64,000 nt of DNA from G965233625 sp965233625 (lineage in GTDB: Bacteria > Planctomycetota > Planctomycetia > Pirellulales > Pirellulaceae), in contig OZ247499.1 in the NCBI GenBank assembly GCA_965233625.1, forward strand, positions 2,046,001-2,110,000. Reading direction: 5' to 3'. Positions 17,390 through 26,896 of the stretch are shown piece by piece (the first letter of the stretch is position 1; every line of letters begins with the position of its first letter). Position numbers and translations under genes: made by a program. Under the pieces are notes generated by a model. The model ran no database searches, had not been told where the DNA came from, and saw only the letters and a list, made by a program, of their open reading frames with translations.

Positions 17390-18832
17390 TCACTTTTTGT
17401 TAGAGGATGCCGGGCGCCGCAGATCGGGAACCTGCTTTGCTTCTTTGCGAGGCAGCCATTTGCGGTGTTGCTGCATCACGGTTTTCCATTCCGCGTGGCC
17501 GGCGAGATTGTTCCACTCATGGGGATCATTCTCATGGTCGTACAACTCTTCGCTGCCATCGGCGTAACGGATGTATCGCCAGCGTTCACTCCGCACGGCG
17601 TGGTTGCCGCGCTGGTAGGTCATCAACGCGGGCTGCTCCCATTTCGCCTCTGGATTGCGCAGCAGAGGCACAATGCTTTTTCCGTCGCACTCTTTGTCAG
17701 CGGGCAAGCCGCATAATTCCAGCAGTGTTGGATAAAGAACACTCATATCGACCGGCCGCCCGCAGCGGCTACCTGGCGCCGCAATGCCTGGCGCGACGAC
17801 GATCATGGGAATGTGCGTGGCTTTCTCCCAAAGTGTGAATTTCTCAATGTGATCCTTTTCGCCCAGGTGGAACCCGTGGTCAGACCACAACACCACGATA
17901 GTGTTTTTGCGACGCGGGCTTTTATCCAGGGCATCTAGAACGCGGCCGATCTGTTCATCGGCAAGTGTCGCGCAGGCTGCGTAGGCGCGGATGAATTCCC
18001 GGTAGGCGCCGCCGCGTTTCTCTTCCACCATCATCATGCCGCGCCAGAACCACTTCTTGTTGCTCAGCAACCGCGCCGCACCTTCAGGCAGATCTTTCCA
18101 GTCGTCAGGACTGCGGCGTGGCGGAGAGATGCCGCTAAACGGTTTGTGATATTCAGCCGGTGCAAAGAAGGGCGAATGCGGCTTGAAGATGCCACATGCC
18201 AGAAACTGCGGCTTGCCAGGTACGGGCTGTTGCAACGCCTTGATGCAGTATCTGGCGGTGTGAAAATCAATCGTTTGCTCCACGCGTTCCGGCCACTGAC
18301 CCCAATCGGTATTCGCAGAGCCATACTCCGGCGCCCGGTTGAGTTTCTTTACCGGGTAAAGCTGCTCCTGCATCGGCTGAAAGTCGTGGAACGAATCGTT
18401 GTCGTGAAATGCACCGTTGAGATGGTGGTGAAAAATCTTCCCGGCGCCACGGACGTTGTAACCCGCTTTCATAAAACGCTGCATGAGCGTAGGACGTTGG
18501 CCAGCGGCGCGGCGCCAGTCACTCTTATTGCCATAGACCCCCGTAGTGGTTGGCCGCAGCCCAGTCAGCGTCGCAACGCGGGAGGGATTGCACGCTGGTG
18601 AAGCACAGTACGCACGGGTAAACAGCATGCCCCGGTCTGCGAGCCGCTTCAGATTTGGTGTCTTGATCGGCGCATCAGCGTCAAGCAAAGAAATCCAGTC
18701 GTTCAGATCATCGACCACGATAAACAGAACATCAGGCTTTGCCGGAGCACTCTCTTGCTCTGCACGCGCCTCCGGTACGCCGGCCGTCGCAAACACCATC
18801 AGTGTTAGGCAGGTCCAGAAGAATCTGCCCAT
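17390..18832 (-). CDS. Exported sulfatase (iduronate-2-sulfatase-like)
   Basis: 480 residues from the ATG at 18832, which has AGGA just upstream; an in-frame ATG at 18892 would add 20 residues before the signal peptide and is less likely. Signal peptide about 1-24 (FFWTCLTLMVFATAGVPEARA). Sulfatase features: DVLFIVVDDLND (metal-binding Asp pair near 41-42), the formylglycine motif C-N-P-S-R with the cysteine near 81, GAGKIFHH, and LWSDHGFHLGEKDH. The HHxxG-type layout and LGEK segment point to the iduronate/choline sulfatase side of family S1. It removes sulfate esters, probably from algal or animal polysaccharides; it needs a formylglycine-generating enzyme not encoded here. Convergent with the DUF1501 gene. 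Confidence 0.92.
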   Translation of the reverse strand: MGRFFWTCLTLMVFATAGVPEARAEQESAPAKPDVLFIVVDDLNDWISLLDADAPIKTPNLKRLADRGMLFTRAYCASPACNPSRVATLTGLRPTTTGVYGNKSDWRRAAGQRPTLMQRFMKAGYNVRGAGKIFHHHLNGAFHDNDSFHDFQPMQEQLYPVKKLNRAPEYGSANTDWGQWPERVEQTIDFHTARYCIKALQQPVPGKPQFLACGIFKPHSPFFAPAEYHKPFSGISPPRRSPDDWKDLPEGAARLLSNKKWFWRGMMMVEEKRGGAYREFIRAYAACATLADEQIGRVLDALDKSPRRKNTIVVLWSDHGFHLGEKDHIEKFTLWEKATHIPMIVVAPGIAAPGSRCGRPVDMSVLYPTLLELCGLPADKECDGKSIVPLLRNPEAKWEQPALMTYQRGNHAVRSERWRYIRYADGSEELYDHENDPHEWNNLAGHAEWKTVMQQHRKWLPRKEAKQVPDLRRPASSNKK

Positions 18833-19058
18833 AGATCCTGAGGCAACATAACTACGTATGGCAAAAACCGTGAGGAATGTGCGCGTATTCATTCCGCCTC
18901 TCTGTTTGTTCGCATCAGCTTCGACAAGGAACCGGCGTCATCATACCATCCCGCAGCCGCAATATTTGCGTTTGCAGAAGCTCTTTCAACTGAACCTCGT
19001 TGTCCAGACAATGTCTGTTCCGCAGGGCGCAATTTGAATCATCTTCTGGTTACATGCA

Positions 19059-19586
19059 ATGAAACAACACCTCGAACCGGAATTCACGGCGCTCGACGCA
19101 CACCACGAATCAGCGCTCGCTGAATACGTTGCAGAATTTAACGATGCCGGCGAGAGTAGAATTCACGGCTATTTCGGTAAATCAGATTGGGGACACGCTC
19201 AGACCGTCAAAAAGTTGGCCTTATGGTCGAAAGGACAAGACCTGGATGGCTGGGTACGAAATACAACCTGGTTTCTCGTCAGCAACGGCCGGATAATTGG
19301 CAACTACAATTTCCGTCACGAACTGACAGAAAGTCTGCGCCGTTGCGGCGGTCACTGCGGATATAGTGTTCGCCCGTCAGAACGTCGCAAGGGCTGTGGG
19401 AGCATGCTGCTGGCCCATGCAAAAGATTTCGGCCGCACACTTGGACTAAGGCGCATTCTGGTAACCTGCAGCGTCGACAACCACGGCTCGTCACGCGTTA
19501 TCCAGCGTAACGGCGGCATTCTTGAAGACACCGTGCGCGACGTAGAGTCGGGCGGAGAACTGTCCCGGTACTGGATCACTCTTTGA
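19059..19586 (+). CDS. GNAT family N-acetyltransferase
   Basis: 175 residues, no signal peptide. The acetyl-CoA binding segment is clear: CGYSVRPSERRKGCGSMLLA (motif A, R/Q-x-x-G-x-G/A variant with RRKGCG), followed by AHAKDFGRTLGLRRILVTCS and the motif B-like SVDNHGSSRVIQRNGG. The protein would transfer acetyl from acetyl-CoA to an amine; the substrate is unknown. The N-terminal half (ESALAEYVAEFNDAGES) resembles YhbS/Atf-like GNATs annotated only as acetyltransferases. The gene stands alone between two minus-strand genes. Confidence 0.88.
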   Translation: MKQHLEPEFTALDAHHESALAEYVAEFNDAGESRIHGYFGKSDWGHAQTVKKLALWSKGQDLDGWVRNTTWFLVSNGRIIGNYNFRHELTESLRRCGGHCGYSVRPSERRKGCGSMLLAHAKDFGRTLGLRRILVTCSVDNHGSSRVIQRNGGILEDTVRDVESGGELSRYWITL

Positions 19587-19625
19587 TCGCGTTATCAACC
19601 GCTGAAAACGTACGTAACTCCAAGG

Positions 19626-20738
19626 TCAGGCGTTCTTCTCCTGAACTTTGTACTGCGTCCCGTACTTCACGTCTTCGCGTGGCAGCAGTCCGAAATTCAC
19701 GTTGAAATAGCGGTGATGCAGCAGATGATGATGCCCGGTTTTCATCCAGGTGTTGGTGTCGTGCGAAGGTAAATGCCCTGCTACCGCGACAACAATCTGC
19801 CCGATTGTCCAGTACCAGTTTGGGGCCAGCGCGGCGACGGGCAGCATCATTTCTGTAATGAAAAATTCAAAGGGCGAAATGGTGCCAGAGTCAAGTTGTG
19901 TCGGCAGCACGCCCCGGTGATGGATACTGTGAATGCTGTCGTAAAGCGGTCGGCAGGTGTGAAAGGTCCGATGCGTGCGGTAGTAAACAACCAGGGCGGG
20001 TTGCACAGCCCACCAGAACGTCGCCAACCAGATCACCGCCGCCACGATGAAAATGGTCATGGTGTAAGGCGCCGCGTCTGGATACGTGGTCAGGTCGAGC
20101 GAAAAACTCTGTCGTAGAAATTCAAACAACGCAATCGTAATGACCTGGCTTGCACAACGCACCACCAGCCCGACGTTGCCCAGGAAGTACGCCCAAAGTA
20201 CGTGCCGGATGGCGATAGGCTGCGACTTCAGATTCGCCTGCTGATTGGCGAACACCCGACCGGCATTGCCCCAGCGGAAGGTCAGCACATACAGATACCA
20301 GAAGAGCCAGATCAGCCTCACCGCCATATAGAGGCCATACAACATCACAAAACTGCTGACCGCCAGATTCAACGGCAGCACGACCGGTGCCACGCAGACA
20401 TAGATGACAAATGCAAAAGCGTAGTAAGGCAACGCATGCAGAGCAGCCCGCCCCAGCACCTGCAAGTACAAAAACACCTGCGCTGGCATCGCCCGCAACG
20501 CGACTTTCCGCTTCATCGTGCGGCTATCTAAAAAAATCGCCGCCACAAGGCAGCCGTTCAACCACAGCATCAGCCAGATGTTCATCGCCCCCACGGCCGC
20601 CAGCAACGCAAACACCAGGCCGGAAACCAGATGGCTGTTATAGGCTCCGCCATTTGGCGCCGTCCCGAAAATGCGGTACTCCGCGCCGGGCTGAAACTCT
20701 GGGGCGGATATCTTCTTGTCAGCAGTTGCCGTACTCAT
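19626..20738 (-). CDS. Sterol desaturase / fatty acid hydroxylase family membrane protein
   Basis: 370 residues with several membrane helices in the first 250. Three histidine clusters of the di-iron hydroxylase family are visible: HRTFH near 254-258, HSIHH near 268-272 and HHHLLHH near 334-340, followed by RYFNVNFG. Family members use a non-haem di-iron centre to hydroxylate or desaturate lipids or sterols; which lipid is modified cannot be read here. The N-terminus (MSTATADKKISAP) resembles that of the acyltransferase gene upstream on the same strand (MSTATAAPAPF). The gap between the two is 142 nt. Confidence 0.85.
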   Translation of the reverse strand: MSTATADKKISAPEFQPGAEYRIFGTAPNGGAYNSHLVSGLVFALLAAVGAMNIWLMLWLNGCLVAAIFLDSRTMKRKVALRAMPAQVFLYLQVLGRAALHALPYYAFAFVIYVCVAPVVLPLNLAVSSFVMLYGLYMAVRLIWLFWYLYVLTFRWGNAGRVFANQQANLKSQPIAIRHVLWAYFLGNVGLVVRCASQVITIALFEFLRQSFSLDLTTYPDAAPYTMTIFIVAAVIWLATFWWAVQPALVVYYRTHRTFHTCRPLYDSIHSIHHRGVLPTQLDSGTISPFEFFITEMMLPVAALAPNWYWTIGQIVVAVAGHLPSHDTNTWMKTGHHHLLHHRYFNVNFGLLPREDVKYGTQYKVQEKNA

Positions 20739-20880
20739 GGCTCGTAAGAATCACCTGGAAATCTAACGCCGGTCGCGGTTCCTTGTTGTTTTCACAGTAA
20801 TCACTGCGTCTGCGGTCACCAGTCCACTTTAGCACCGAATCTGCGGTTTGTGGCGAATTGGCGTCAGCATTGGGCCGACA

Positions 20881-22686
20881 TTACGAAATGGCGGCTTCTG
20901 CCGGTGCGTCCACAGACTCAGTTCCCGGCGGTTCTTCAATACTTTCCACTTCCTGGCTGCTTGCGGAAGATGGTTTACGCGGGCCGTTGAGAAGCCACCC
21001 AATCAACGTGTAGCGGACGAAATATCGATAGGTAAGCAACAACAGGCCCGTGGTAACCCCGCAGATCAATCCAAATTTGACAAAGCTCCACAGCGGCCAG
21101 TCGCAGACCACCGCTTGCAACAGGATGACCAGCGGCATGTGGGCAAGATACAGCCAGTAGGACGAATCGGAAACATACCGGATAACACCGTTCTCCTTTC
21201 GCAACAGCTGCCGGCACAAACCGATTAAGCCAAACGACATCGCCCAGGCGTAAAACACCTGAAAAAATCCGCCCATCGCATGCCAACCTGTGAACGAAGC
21301 GATGGCGCCCACGGGAAATGCGATCAGCATCGCAGCCGGCAGCAACAGCCACCACCAGCGCCCTAGCCTTCCGTCCGCATCATCTGCGTCGAAGTAGAGA
21401 GCGCCGAATCCAAAAAACACGCCGTAGTACACCAGTACATGTGGATGTGGCAGCAGGCCGACGGACGTATCCGGGCCGAAGATCGGCGTGAGCACCCCCA
21501 TAAACCACTGCGGGATCATCGTCAGTGGAATCAGCCACAACATCCGCCACGGCCCCGCGACCAGGCGCCGCACCAGCCAGTGCTTGCCCTGCCAGCCCGT
21601 GGCATTTGCCAGCCAAGCGTACAGCCCGAAGAACGGCAACAGCCAGCACAGGAACCAGAGGAACCAGAGATGATGAAACAGCGGCGACATGGTCAGGCTG
21701 TATTCGCTGCCATTTCCGCCCAGCCGGATCTTGAACGCATCCGACAGCAGAAACGCCGCATACGCCTCACGAAGACCGCCGCCCGCATCACCTTCATCCA
21801 CCAAGGCAATGGGGCCGGTCATCGCAGCCCCTCCAACGGCCAATTGTTTCTCTTCCGTTAGGTAAGGGAAGAGCAGCTTGCGGCACTCGACACGCCGGTT
21901 GGTTAACTGCTTACGCGAACCGGTTTCGATCTTGATGGCGCCGGCAATCATCTTCGTCATTGCCCAGGGAGCCATCGTCGAATCAAACGGCGTGTGCCCC
22001 GCATTGTTTTTCGCGTTCGCGTCGGCGCCGGCTTCCAGCAGTAGCTGCACCGCTTCAACCCTGCCCAGAAACGCCGCCGCATGCAGCGCGGTTCCGCCGT
22101 CATTGTTGCGGCCATTCACTTCGGCGCCGTTTTCAAGCAATATCTGCAACATTGCCGTATCTTTCTGCATCGCCGACCAGGCAAGCGGCGTCACCCCCAT
22201 CGCGGACCCGGCAGCGTTCACATCTGCGCCGCCGGCAATGGCTTTCTTCACGGCAGGAATGTCCGGTTTCCGCACTGCCTGAATCAGGCCGCCGCCGGCA
22301 TTTCCAGCCGCTACATCTGTGGTGATTGCTTTCGCGACGATCGCGGCAAGCGTCACCGCGGGGACGATCGTGAACAAGCCAATCAGGCAGGGCAGAAAGA
22401 TCCTTTTGAACCGGTGCCAGAACAACGCAGATAGCCCCCGCCGGCGCCAAAGCATGGCCGTGAAGAATCCGCTGATGAGAAAAAACAGCGGCATGCGGAA
22501 ACCATGCACGCCCAGAAAGAACACGGTGAACAATCCGTTCTGCTGCGAATCCTGCACAAAACCCGGCACGCCCATAAAAGACATGACCGCATGCAATCCG
22601 ATGCCAAGTAGCATCGCCATCGCCCGCAACGCATCAAGATCGTGCCGCCTGGGAAACGGTGCGGGAGCAGCAGTTGCGGTGCTCAT
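20881..22686 (-). CDS. Acyltransferase-3 family membrane protein with inserted ankyrin repeats
   Basis: 601 residues from the ATG at 22686; the frame extends to 22956, but that would overlap the preceding gene. It begins like family-3 acyltransferases (RRHDLDALRAMAMLLGIGLH, with the conserved His) and has about ten membrane helices typical of OpgC/OafA-type O-acyl transferases. Between the third and later helices (residues about 132-237) sit three ankyrin repeats (ADVNAAGSAMGVTPLAWSAM; AEVNGRNNDGGTALHAAAFL; ADANAKNNAGHTPFDS). Helices resume after about residue 300 (LWFLWFLCWLLPFFGLYAW). The membrane part would O-acylate a glycan or lipid; the soluble insert could bind a partner. Both parts are in one uninterrupted frame. 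Confidence 0.85.
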   Translation of the reverse strand: MSTATAAPAPFPRRHDLDALRAMAMLLGIGLHAVMSFMGVPGFVQDSQQNGLFTVFFLGVHGFRMPLFFLISGFFTAMLWRRRGLSALFWHRFKRIFLPCLIGLFTIVPAVTLAAIVAKAITTDVAAGNAGGGLIQAVRKPDIPAVKKAIAGGADVNAAGSAMGVTPLAWSAMQKDTAMLQILLENGAEVNGRNNDGGTALHAAAFLGRVEAVQLLLEAGADANAKNNAGHTPFDSTMAPWAMTKMIAGAIKIETGSRKQLTNRRVECRKLLFPYLTEEKQLAVGGAAMTGPIALVDEGDAGGGLREAYAAFLLSDAFKIRLGGNGSEYSLTMSPLFHHLWFLWFLCWLLPFFGLYAWLANATGWQGKHWLVRRLVAGPWRMLWLIPLTMIPQWFMGVLTPIFGPDTSVGLLPHPHVLVYYGVFFGFGALYFDADDADGRLGRWWWLLLPAAMLIAFPVGAIASFTGWHAMGGFFQVFYAWAMSFGLIGLCRQLLRKENGVIRYVSDSSYWLYLAHMPLVILLQAVVCDWPLWSFVKFGLICGVTTGLLLLTYRYFVRYTLIGWLLNGPRKPSSASSQEVESIEEPPGTESVDAPAEAAIS

Positions 22687-22778
22687 ATTCGATAGACTTT
22701 TGCCGTTAATGTGTTCTGGTCCGATGTCCTGCGTGCATTGTAACCGTGGAACCCCTGCCCGCATCACCACCGGCAAAC

Positions 22779-23849
22779 TCAATAAGGCGGCGCCAGGCGG
22801 CGGAAACCGTGAAACAGCACGACGGCCAGGAACAGCACATTCCGCGGCAGCACCTTGTAGAACGGAGCCTTGGGCGGCGCAACAGGCGACGCGGACCCGG
22901 CACTTTCCGCCACAGCTGCGGAAAGTTGTTTCATCCAGTGCACCGAACGCGGCCATTCCCAGATGCCTTCAAGCAGCTTAGCGGGAATCCCTTCTTCCCC
23001 GGCTGCCGCGCCGCAGATGCCTCCTACGATGGCGGCCGTACTGTCGGCGTCGCCGCCACATTTGATGACGCTCGTTATCGCCGCTTGGACATCCGCCTGA
23101 TGGCTTAGCCAGGCATGCAGCACGACAGGCGCCGTGTGGTAGATGTAACCACTCACGGCTTTTTCCAGCCCCAGGGACGATGCGAATTCGGCGGTCGTCT
23201 GCTGCTGCTCGACACTGGTGACAGCCTTCTGAACAAGTGCGAGAAACTCTCCGGCTTCCGCCGCGTCTAAACTGGCTTCCAGTTCCTGGGCGAACGCTGC
23301 GGGCTTCACTTCTTTGTCGCGGCTTGCCATCCAGGCAGCCAGGGCGACAGCCCACGCGCCGAATTCTGCTTTCGGGTCCGAATGGGTCATCCGCGTGGAG
23401 GCACGCACCATGCGTTGTAATAAATCACGGTCTTCAATCGCGGCGCCCAGCACTGGCGCCCGCATCGCTGGCCCGTTTCCCGCTGAGAATACACCGCTGC
23501 TGACAGGTGAGAAACCAAGCCACAATTTGGCGACGGCCCGCAGCGTTGCAAAGCCCGTCCCAGCGGGCAGCAACAGCAACCACCACCGCAACCGCCAGGC
23601 AAGCCGCCGGGAGAAGTCTGCCACATCCTCGCCAGCTTCAGCCAGCGACTGCGCGACCATGCACGCGTGTTCCGTATCGTCAGACACCATGCCACGACCG
23701 GGAAAGAACCGGTAACGATCTGGCTGACCAAGCATCCGCGCACCGCGCCGCCGCGATAAACCTTCATAAGGCAATCCAAGGGCATCGCCCACGGCGCCAC
23801 CTAGCAACGCGCCTGCGATAGATGATCTTCGCCCGTGATGGTCCGGCAT
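22779..23849 (-). CDS. ADP-ribosylglycohydrolase family protein with C-terminal membrane anchor
   Basis: 356 residues. The DraG-type fold is shown by SIAGALLGGAVGDALGLPYE at the start, SDDTEHACMVAQSL (metal-binding Asp-Asp-Thr) and GGDADSTAAIVGGICGA near the C-terminal part (second metal site). The family removes ADP-ribose from proteins, or has related hydrolase roles, in a di-magnesium site. The last 35 residues are hydrophobic (VLPRNVLFLAVVLFHGFRRL), suggesting a tail anchor, which is unusual for the family. It lies 92 nt upstream of the acyltransferase gene on the same strand, so co-transcription is likely. Confidence 0.9.
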   Translation of the reverse strand: MPDHHGRRSSIAGALLGGAVGDALGLPYEGLSRRRGARMLGQPDRYRFFPGRGMVSDDTEHACMVAQSLAEAGEDVADFSRRLAWRLRWWLLLLPAGTGFATLRAVAKLWLGFSPVSSGVFSAGNGPAMRAPVLGAAIEDRDLLQRMVRASTRMTHSDPKAEFGAWAVALAAWMASRDKEVKPAAFAQELEASLDAAEAGEFLALVQKAVTSVEQQQTTAEFASSLGLEKAVSGYIYHTAPVVLHAWLSHQADVQAAITSVIKCGGDADSTAAIVGGICGAAAGEEGIPAKLLEGIWEWPRSVHWMKQLSAAVAESAGSASPVAPPKAPFYKVLPRNVLFLAVVLFHGFRRLAPPY

Positions 23850-23936
23850 CGTTTCCTCGAAGAAGTAAGAAAAGCACTCACCCCTTCTTCTTACGCCAAA
23901 GCGAAGATTTACGGAACGAATTGGCGCACGCGACGA

Positions 23937-26678
23937 TTACCGCTTTACCGCCCGTCGCGCGTTCATGGCGTTCAGTCGCTGTTCTAACAGCTGCCTCAGT
24001 CGCCCGGCTTCCTGCGGTCGCTTGAGGGCAAGGTCATGCTGCTCCGAAATATCCGCCCGCAGATCGTATAACTCAACGCGATCATCTTCGGCAAAATGCA
24101 GCAACTTGAGATTCCCCTCGCGGATCGCAGACTGCGGACGGGTCTGGCTGGTCCGAAAGTCGTTCACGCCCGTTCTAGGAAGCGCCTTCGAGAAAGTTGC
24201 CTCCGGGTGATAGTACGGGAAGTGCCAGATAAGACTACGGTCGGGCCGCCACTCCGGGTTCTCGAAAACCGGGCGGATGCTAACGCCATCCACTTCCGCC
24301 CGTTTGTCTGCGGATGTGGCCCCCGCAACCGTCGCAAAGGTTGGCAACAGATCATACCCGGTGACGGGCGTATCGCTGAGTGAACCCGGCTTGATCCGGC
24401 CTGGCCATCGCACCAGCAGCGGCACGCGGATACCGCCTTCGTACAGGTGCCATTTTGAACCGCGCAGCGGCGCATTTGCACAGAACTCGGGGTGGCCGCC
24501 ATTGTCAGACATCAGCACCACCAGCGTGTTTTCCCGCTGACCAGAGTCGTCAATCGCCTTCAGGATCGTGCCGATGTGATGGTCCAGCGTTTCAACAAAC
24601 GCCGCGTACTCCATCCGCTTCGTCCGGTTGGCAGCCGCCGCAGGCAGGTGCTTTGCATAATCTTTTACCAGCCATTGGCAGCGGTTCTTCACAGGCGTGT
24701 GCACATAGAAGGAAGACGCCATGACAAACCACGGTTGCTGTTTCCCCTGCTGGTTGCGGATGAATCGGGCCGTACGCTCGACCATAGAATCTTCCGGGAA
24801 TTTACCTGCGGGAAGATCCGGCCCGCGGGCGCCGCCCCGCCAGGCATACGGATGGTCGCCGAAGTCTTCTTCCGCCGTCTGAAAACCTTGACGTCGGGGT
24901 CCGAAATCTGGATGCCATGCCAGGTAACGCCGCTGATAATGCTGGCTGACATGCCACTTCCCGAAGAACGCGGTCTTATATCCCAGCGGCAACAGCACAT
25001 CTGCAATGGTCTTCTCTTTGACTGGCAGGTTGAGCTTATAGGCAGGCGTTTTCATTGGCACGACGGCGTCTAACTGCTGATGCCCCGCGTCGTTCTTAGT
25101 GACGAATTCAAAGCCAAGCCGGGCAGGCGTTTTACCCGTCAGAATGCTGGCCCGCGACGCGGAACAGATGGGCGCCGGTGCATAGCCATTGGTCAACCGC
25201 ATGCCTTGCCGGGCAAGACGGTCGATATTGGGCGTGCGATGATACTTGTGTCCGTAACATCCAACATCGCTCCAGCCCAGATCATCGACCAGCAACAACG
25301 CGATATTCGGCCGCTTCGTGGTTTGCCGTGTGCGGTCTGACTCTACCTGCTGACACCACTGCTCAAGCTTCAGGCTCAACCGTTTGGTGATTTCTGGATG
25401 CCGCCCCGCCAGGTTCTGCGATTCCGCCGGGTCCGTTGCAAGGTTGTAAAGTTCAACGGGTCGAGTGGAATCTTTCAGCCGGACCCCGCGGGTAACGAAC
25501 GGGCGAACAAGTTTGAAGTCGCCTTCCCTCAGGGCAGCGTTGTGGGTGTAATTGGGCGTGCCGCGGTTCCATTGCCAGAAACGTGTCACTGCAAACTTCG
25601 CCCTGGCGTCGCGGAGCAGTGGGGCGAAACTGCCGCCATCAAGCCGGTTCTGCAGCGGCGTATCAACATCGCATAGATCCAGGATTGTGGGCATTACATC
25701 GACAAACGAAACCAACTGCTCGCGTTTGCCCGGCGCCAGGCGCCCCGGCCAGCGGACGAAAAGCGGAACACGGATGCCGCCCTCATTGACCTGATATTTC
25801 GTCCCGCGAAGATGCCCGTTGTATCTTGGGCCGGTCAGTGGATCGGGGCCATTGTCGCTGGCAAAGACAACGATGGTATTCTTTGAGAGATTTAGCTTTT
25901 CAAGCGTTTCTAGCAGCTTTCCGATGCCACGGTCCATCACTTCGATCATGGCGTAGATCGTGGCGACGGATTCGTTAAAACCCTGCTTGCGATACCGCGC
26001 GATGATCTCTTCGGGAGCTTCCAGCGGGCGATGCGGTGCGTAGTGGGCCAGGTGCAGGAAGAAGGGGCGGTGTTGATGCTTTTCCACAAATCGCACTGCA
26101 CGTGCTGTTAGATCGTCCGTGAGATAGCGGTCTTCGACCAGTCTGGTTTCCCGCTGCACGGTGAACGGATATTTGAAGTAGCCGACGTCAATCGAGCCGT
26201 CGAACCCCTGGAATTCATCAAATCCGCGATCGAGTGGATGATAGCCATCGCCACGGCCAGTGTGCCATTTTCCAATCAGCCCCGTTACATAGCCCGCCGA
26301 CTTCATCACATCGGCTAGGGTTGTTTCATCACGCCGCAGCCGCGTCAGCTTGGGATATTTGTTCATGTTCAACGTGACCACACCCGTGCGATGCGGATAC
26401 CGCCCCGTCAGCAGCGCCGCCCGCGCTGCGGCGCAGACGCACGAACCGCTGTACGCTTGTGTGAACGCCACCGATTCCCCGGCAAGTTTATCCAAGAATG
26501 GCGTGCGGGTCGGTTTGCCATCGCCGCCCGCCAGGTCGCCTGGCGCGAGGTCATCCGCCAGAATCAGTATCACGTTCGGAGGCGAGTTCGCTCCCGGATT
26601 GCTCTCCTCCGCAATCGACATCTGTGCGGATGAAAGCAGAACGAGTGTGCCGATGAAAGCAATAATTCTTTGAAGCAT
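23937..26678 (-). CDS. Tandem double sulfatase (two S1 sulfatase domains in one chain)
   Basis: 913 residues with a signal peptide (about 1-23). Two complete sulfatase domains are joined: about 30-445 and 450-905. Domain 1 has NVILILADDLAPGD, the formylglycine motif C82-A-A-A-R followed by AALLTGRYPHRTG, GKWHTGRGDGYHP and FASDNGPDP. Domain 2 has NIALLLVDDLGWSDVG, motif C-S-A-S-R near 506 followed by ASILTGKTPARLG, GKWHVSQHYQ and LMSDNGGHPEF. Both use the C-x-A-x-R version of the signature. Each domain would hydrolyse sulfate esters after maturation of its cysteine to formylglycine. The pair may act on neighbouring sulfates of one polysaccharide. The join is in frame without a stop. Confidence 0.92.
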   Translation of the reverse strand: MLQRIIAFIGTLVLLSSAQMSIAEESNPGANSPPNVILILADDLAPGDLAGGDGKPTRTPFLDKLAGESVAFTQAYSGSCVCAAARAALLTGRYPHRTGVVTLNMNKYPKLTRLRRDETTLADVMKSAGYVTGLIGKWHTGRGDGYHPLDRGFDEFQGFDGSIDVGYFKYPFTVQRETRLVEDRYLTDDLTARAVRFVEKHQHRPFFLHLAHYAPHRPLEAPEEIIARYRKQGFNESVATIYAMIEVMDRGIGKLLETLEKLNLSKNTIVVFASDNGPDPLTGPRYNGHLRGTKYQVNEGGIRVPLFVRWPGRLAPGKREQLVSFVDVMPTILDLCDVDTPLQNRLDGGSFAPLLRDARAKFAVTRFWQWNRGTPNYTHNAALREGDFKLVRPFVTRGVRLKDSTRPVELYNLATDPAESQNLAGRHPEITKRLSLKLEQWCQQVESDRTRQTTKRPNIALLLVDDLGWSDVGCYGHKYHRTPNIDRLARQGMRLTNGYAPAPICSASRASILTGKTPARLGFEFVTKNDAGHQQLDAVVPMKTPAYKLNLPVKEKTIADVLLPLGYKTAFFGKWHVSQHYQRRYLAWHPDFGPRRQGFQTAEEDFGDHPYAWRGGARGPDLPAGKFPEDSMVERTARFIRNQQGKQQPWFVMASSFYVHTPVKNRCQWLVKDYAKHLPAAAANRTKRMEYAAFVETLDHHIGTILKAIDDSGQRENTLVVLMSDNGGHPEFCANAPLRGSKWHLYEGGIRVPLLVRWPGRIKPGSLSDTPVTGYDLLPTFATVAGATSADKRAEVDGVSIRPVFENPEWRPDRSLIWHFPYYHPEATFSKALPRTGVNDFRTSQTRPQSAIREGNLKLLHFAEDDRVELYDLRADISEQHDLALKRPQEAGRLRQLLEQRLNAMNARRAVKR

Positions 26679-26896
26679 AGAAAGACGCCGGACTGAACGG
26701 TTGCTGAGTTCAAGCTGTAACTTTTTGACGATTTTAGCTTGAACGCCGTACGATTGCAGAAGACGTCTTTAGCAACGCGGTTAGCGGTGTCGAACCGCGC
26801 CGTGTCGTCAAACGATTAGGATTCGCTACAGTGGTTGGGTTAAGCCGGCCGGCTGCTCCCATGGATTCATCGCAACTCACCTTTTAGAAGCTGCTT

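Noticed and set aside
22319..22981. 220-codon plus-strand frame over the acyltransferase and ADP-ribosylglycohydrolase region
   Set aside because: Antisense to two real genes; composition is typical of a shadow frame.
23850..23936. Possible hairpin (GTAAGAA...TTCTTAC) between the ADP-ribosylglycohydrolase and double-sulfatase genes
   Set aside because: Arms are short and AT-rich, several registers are possible and no clear T-run follows the sulfatase stop.
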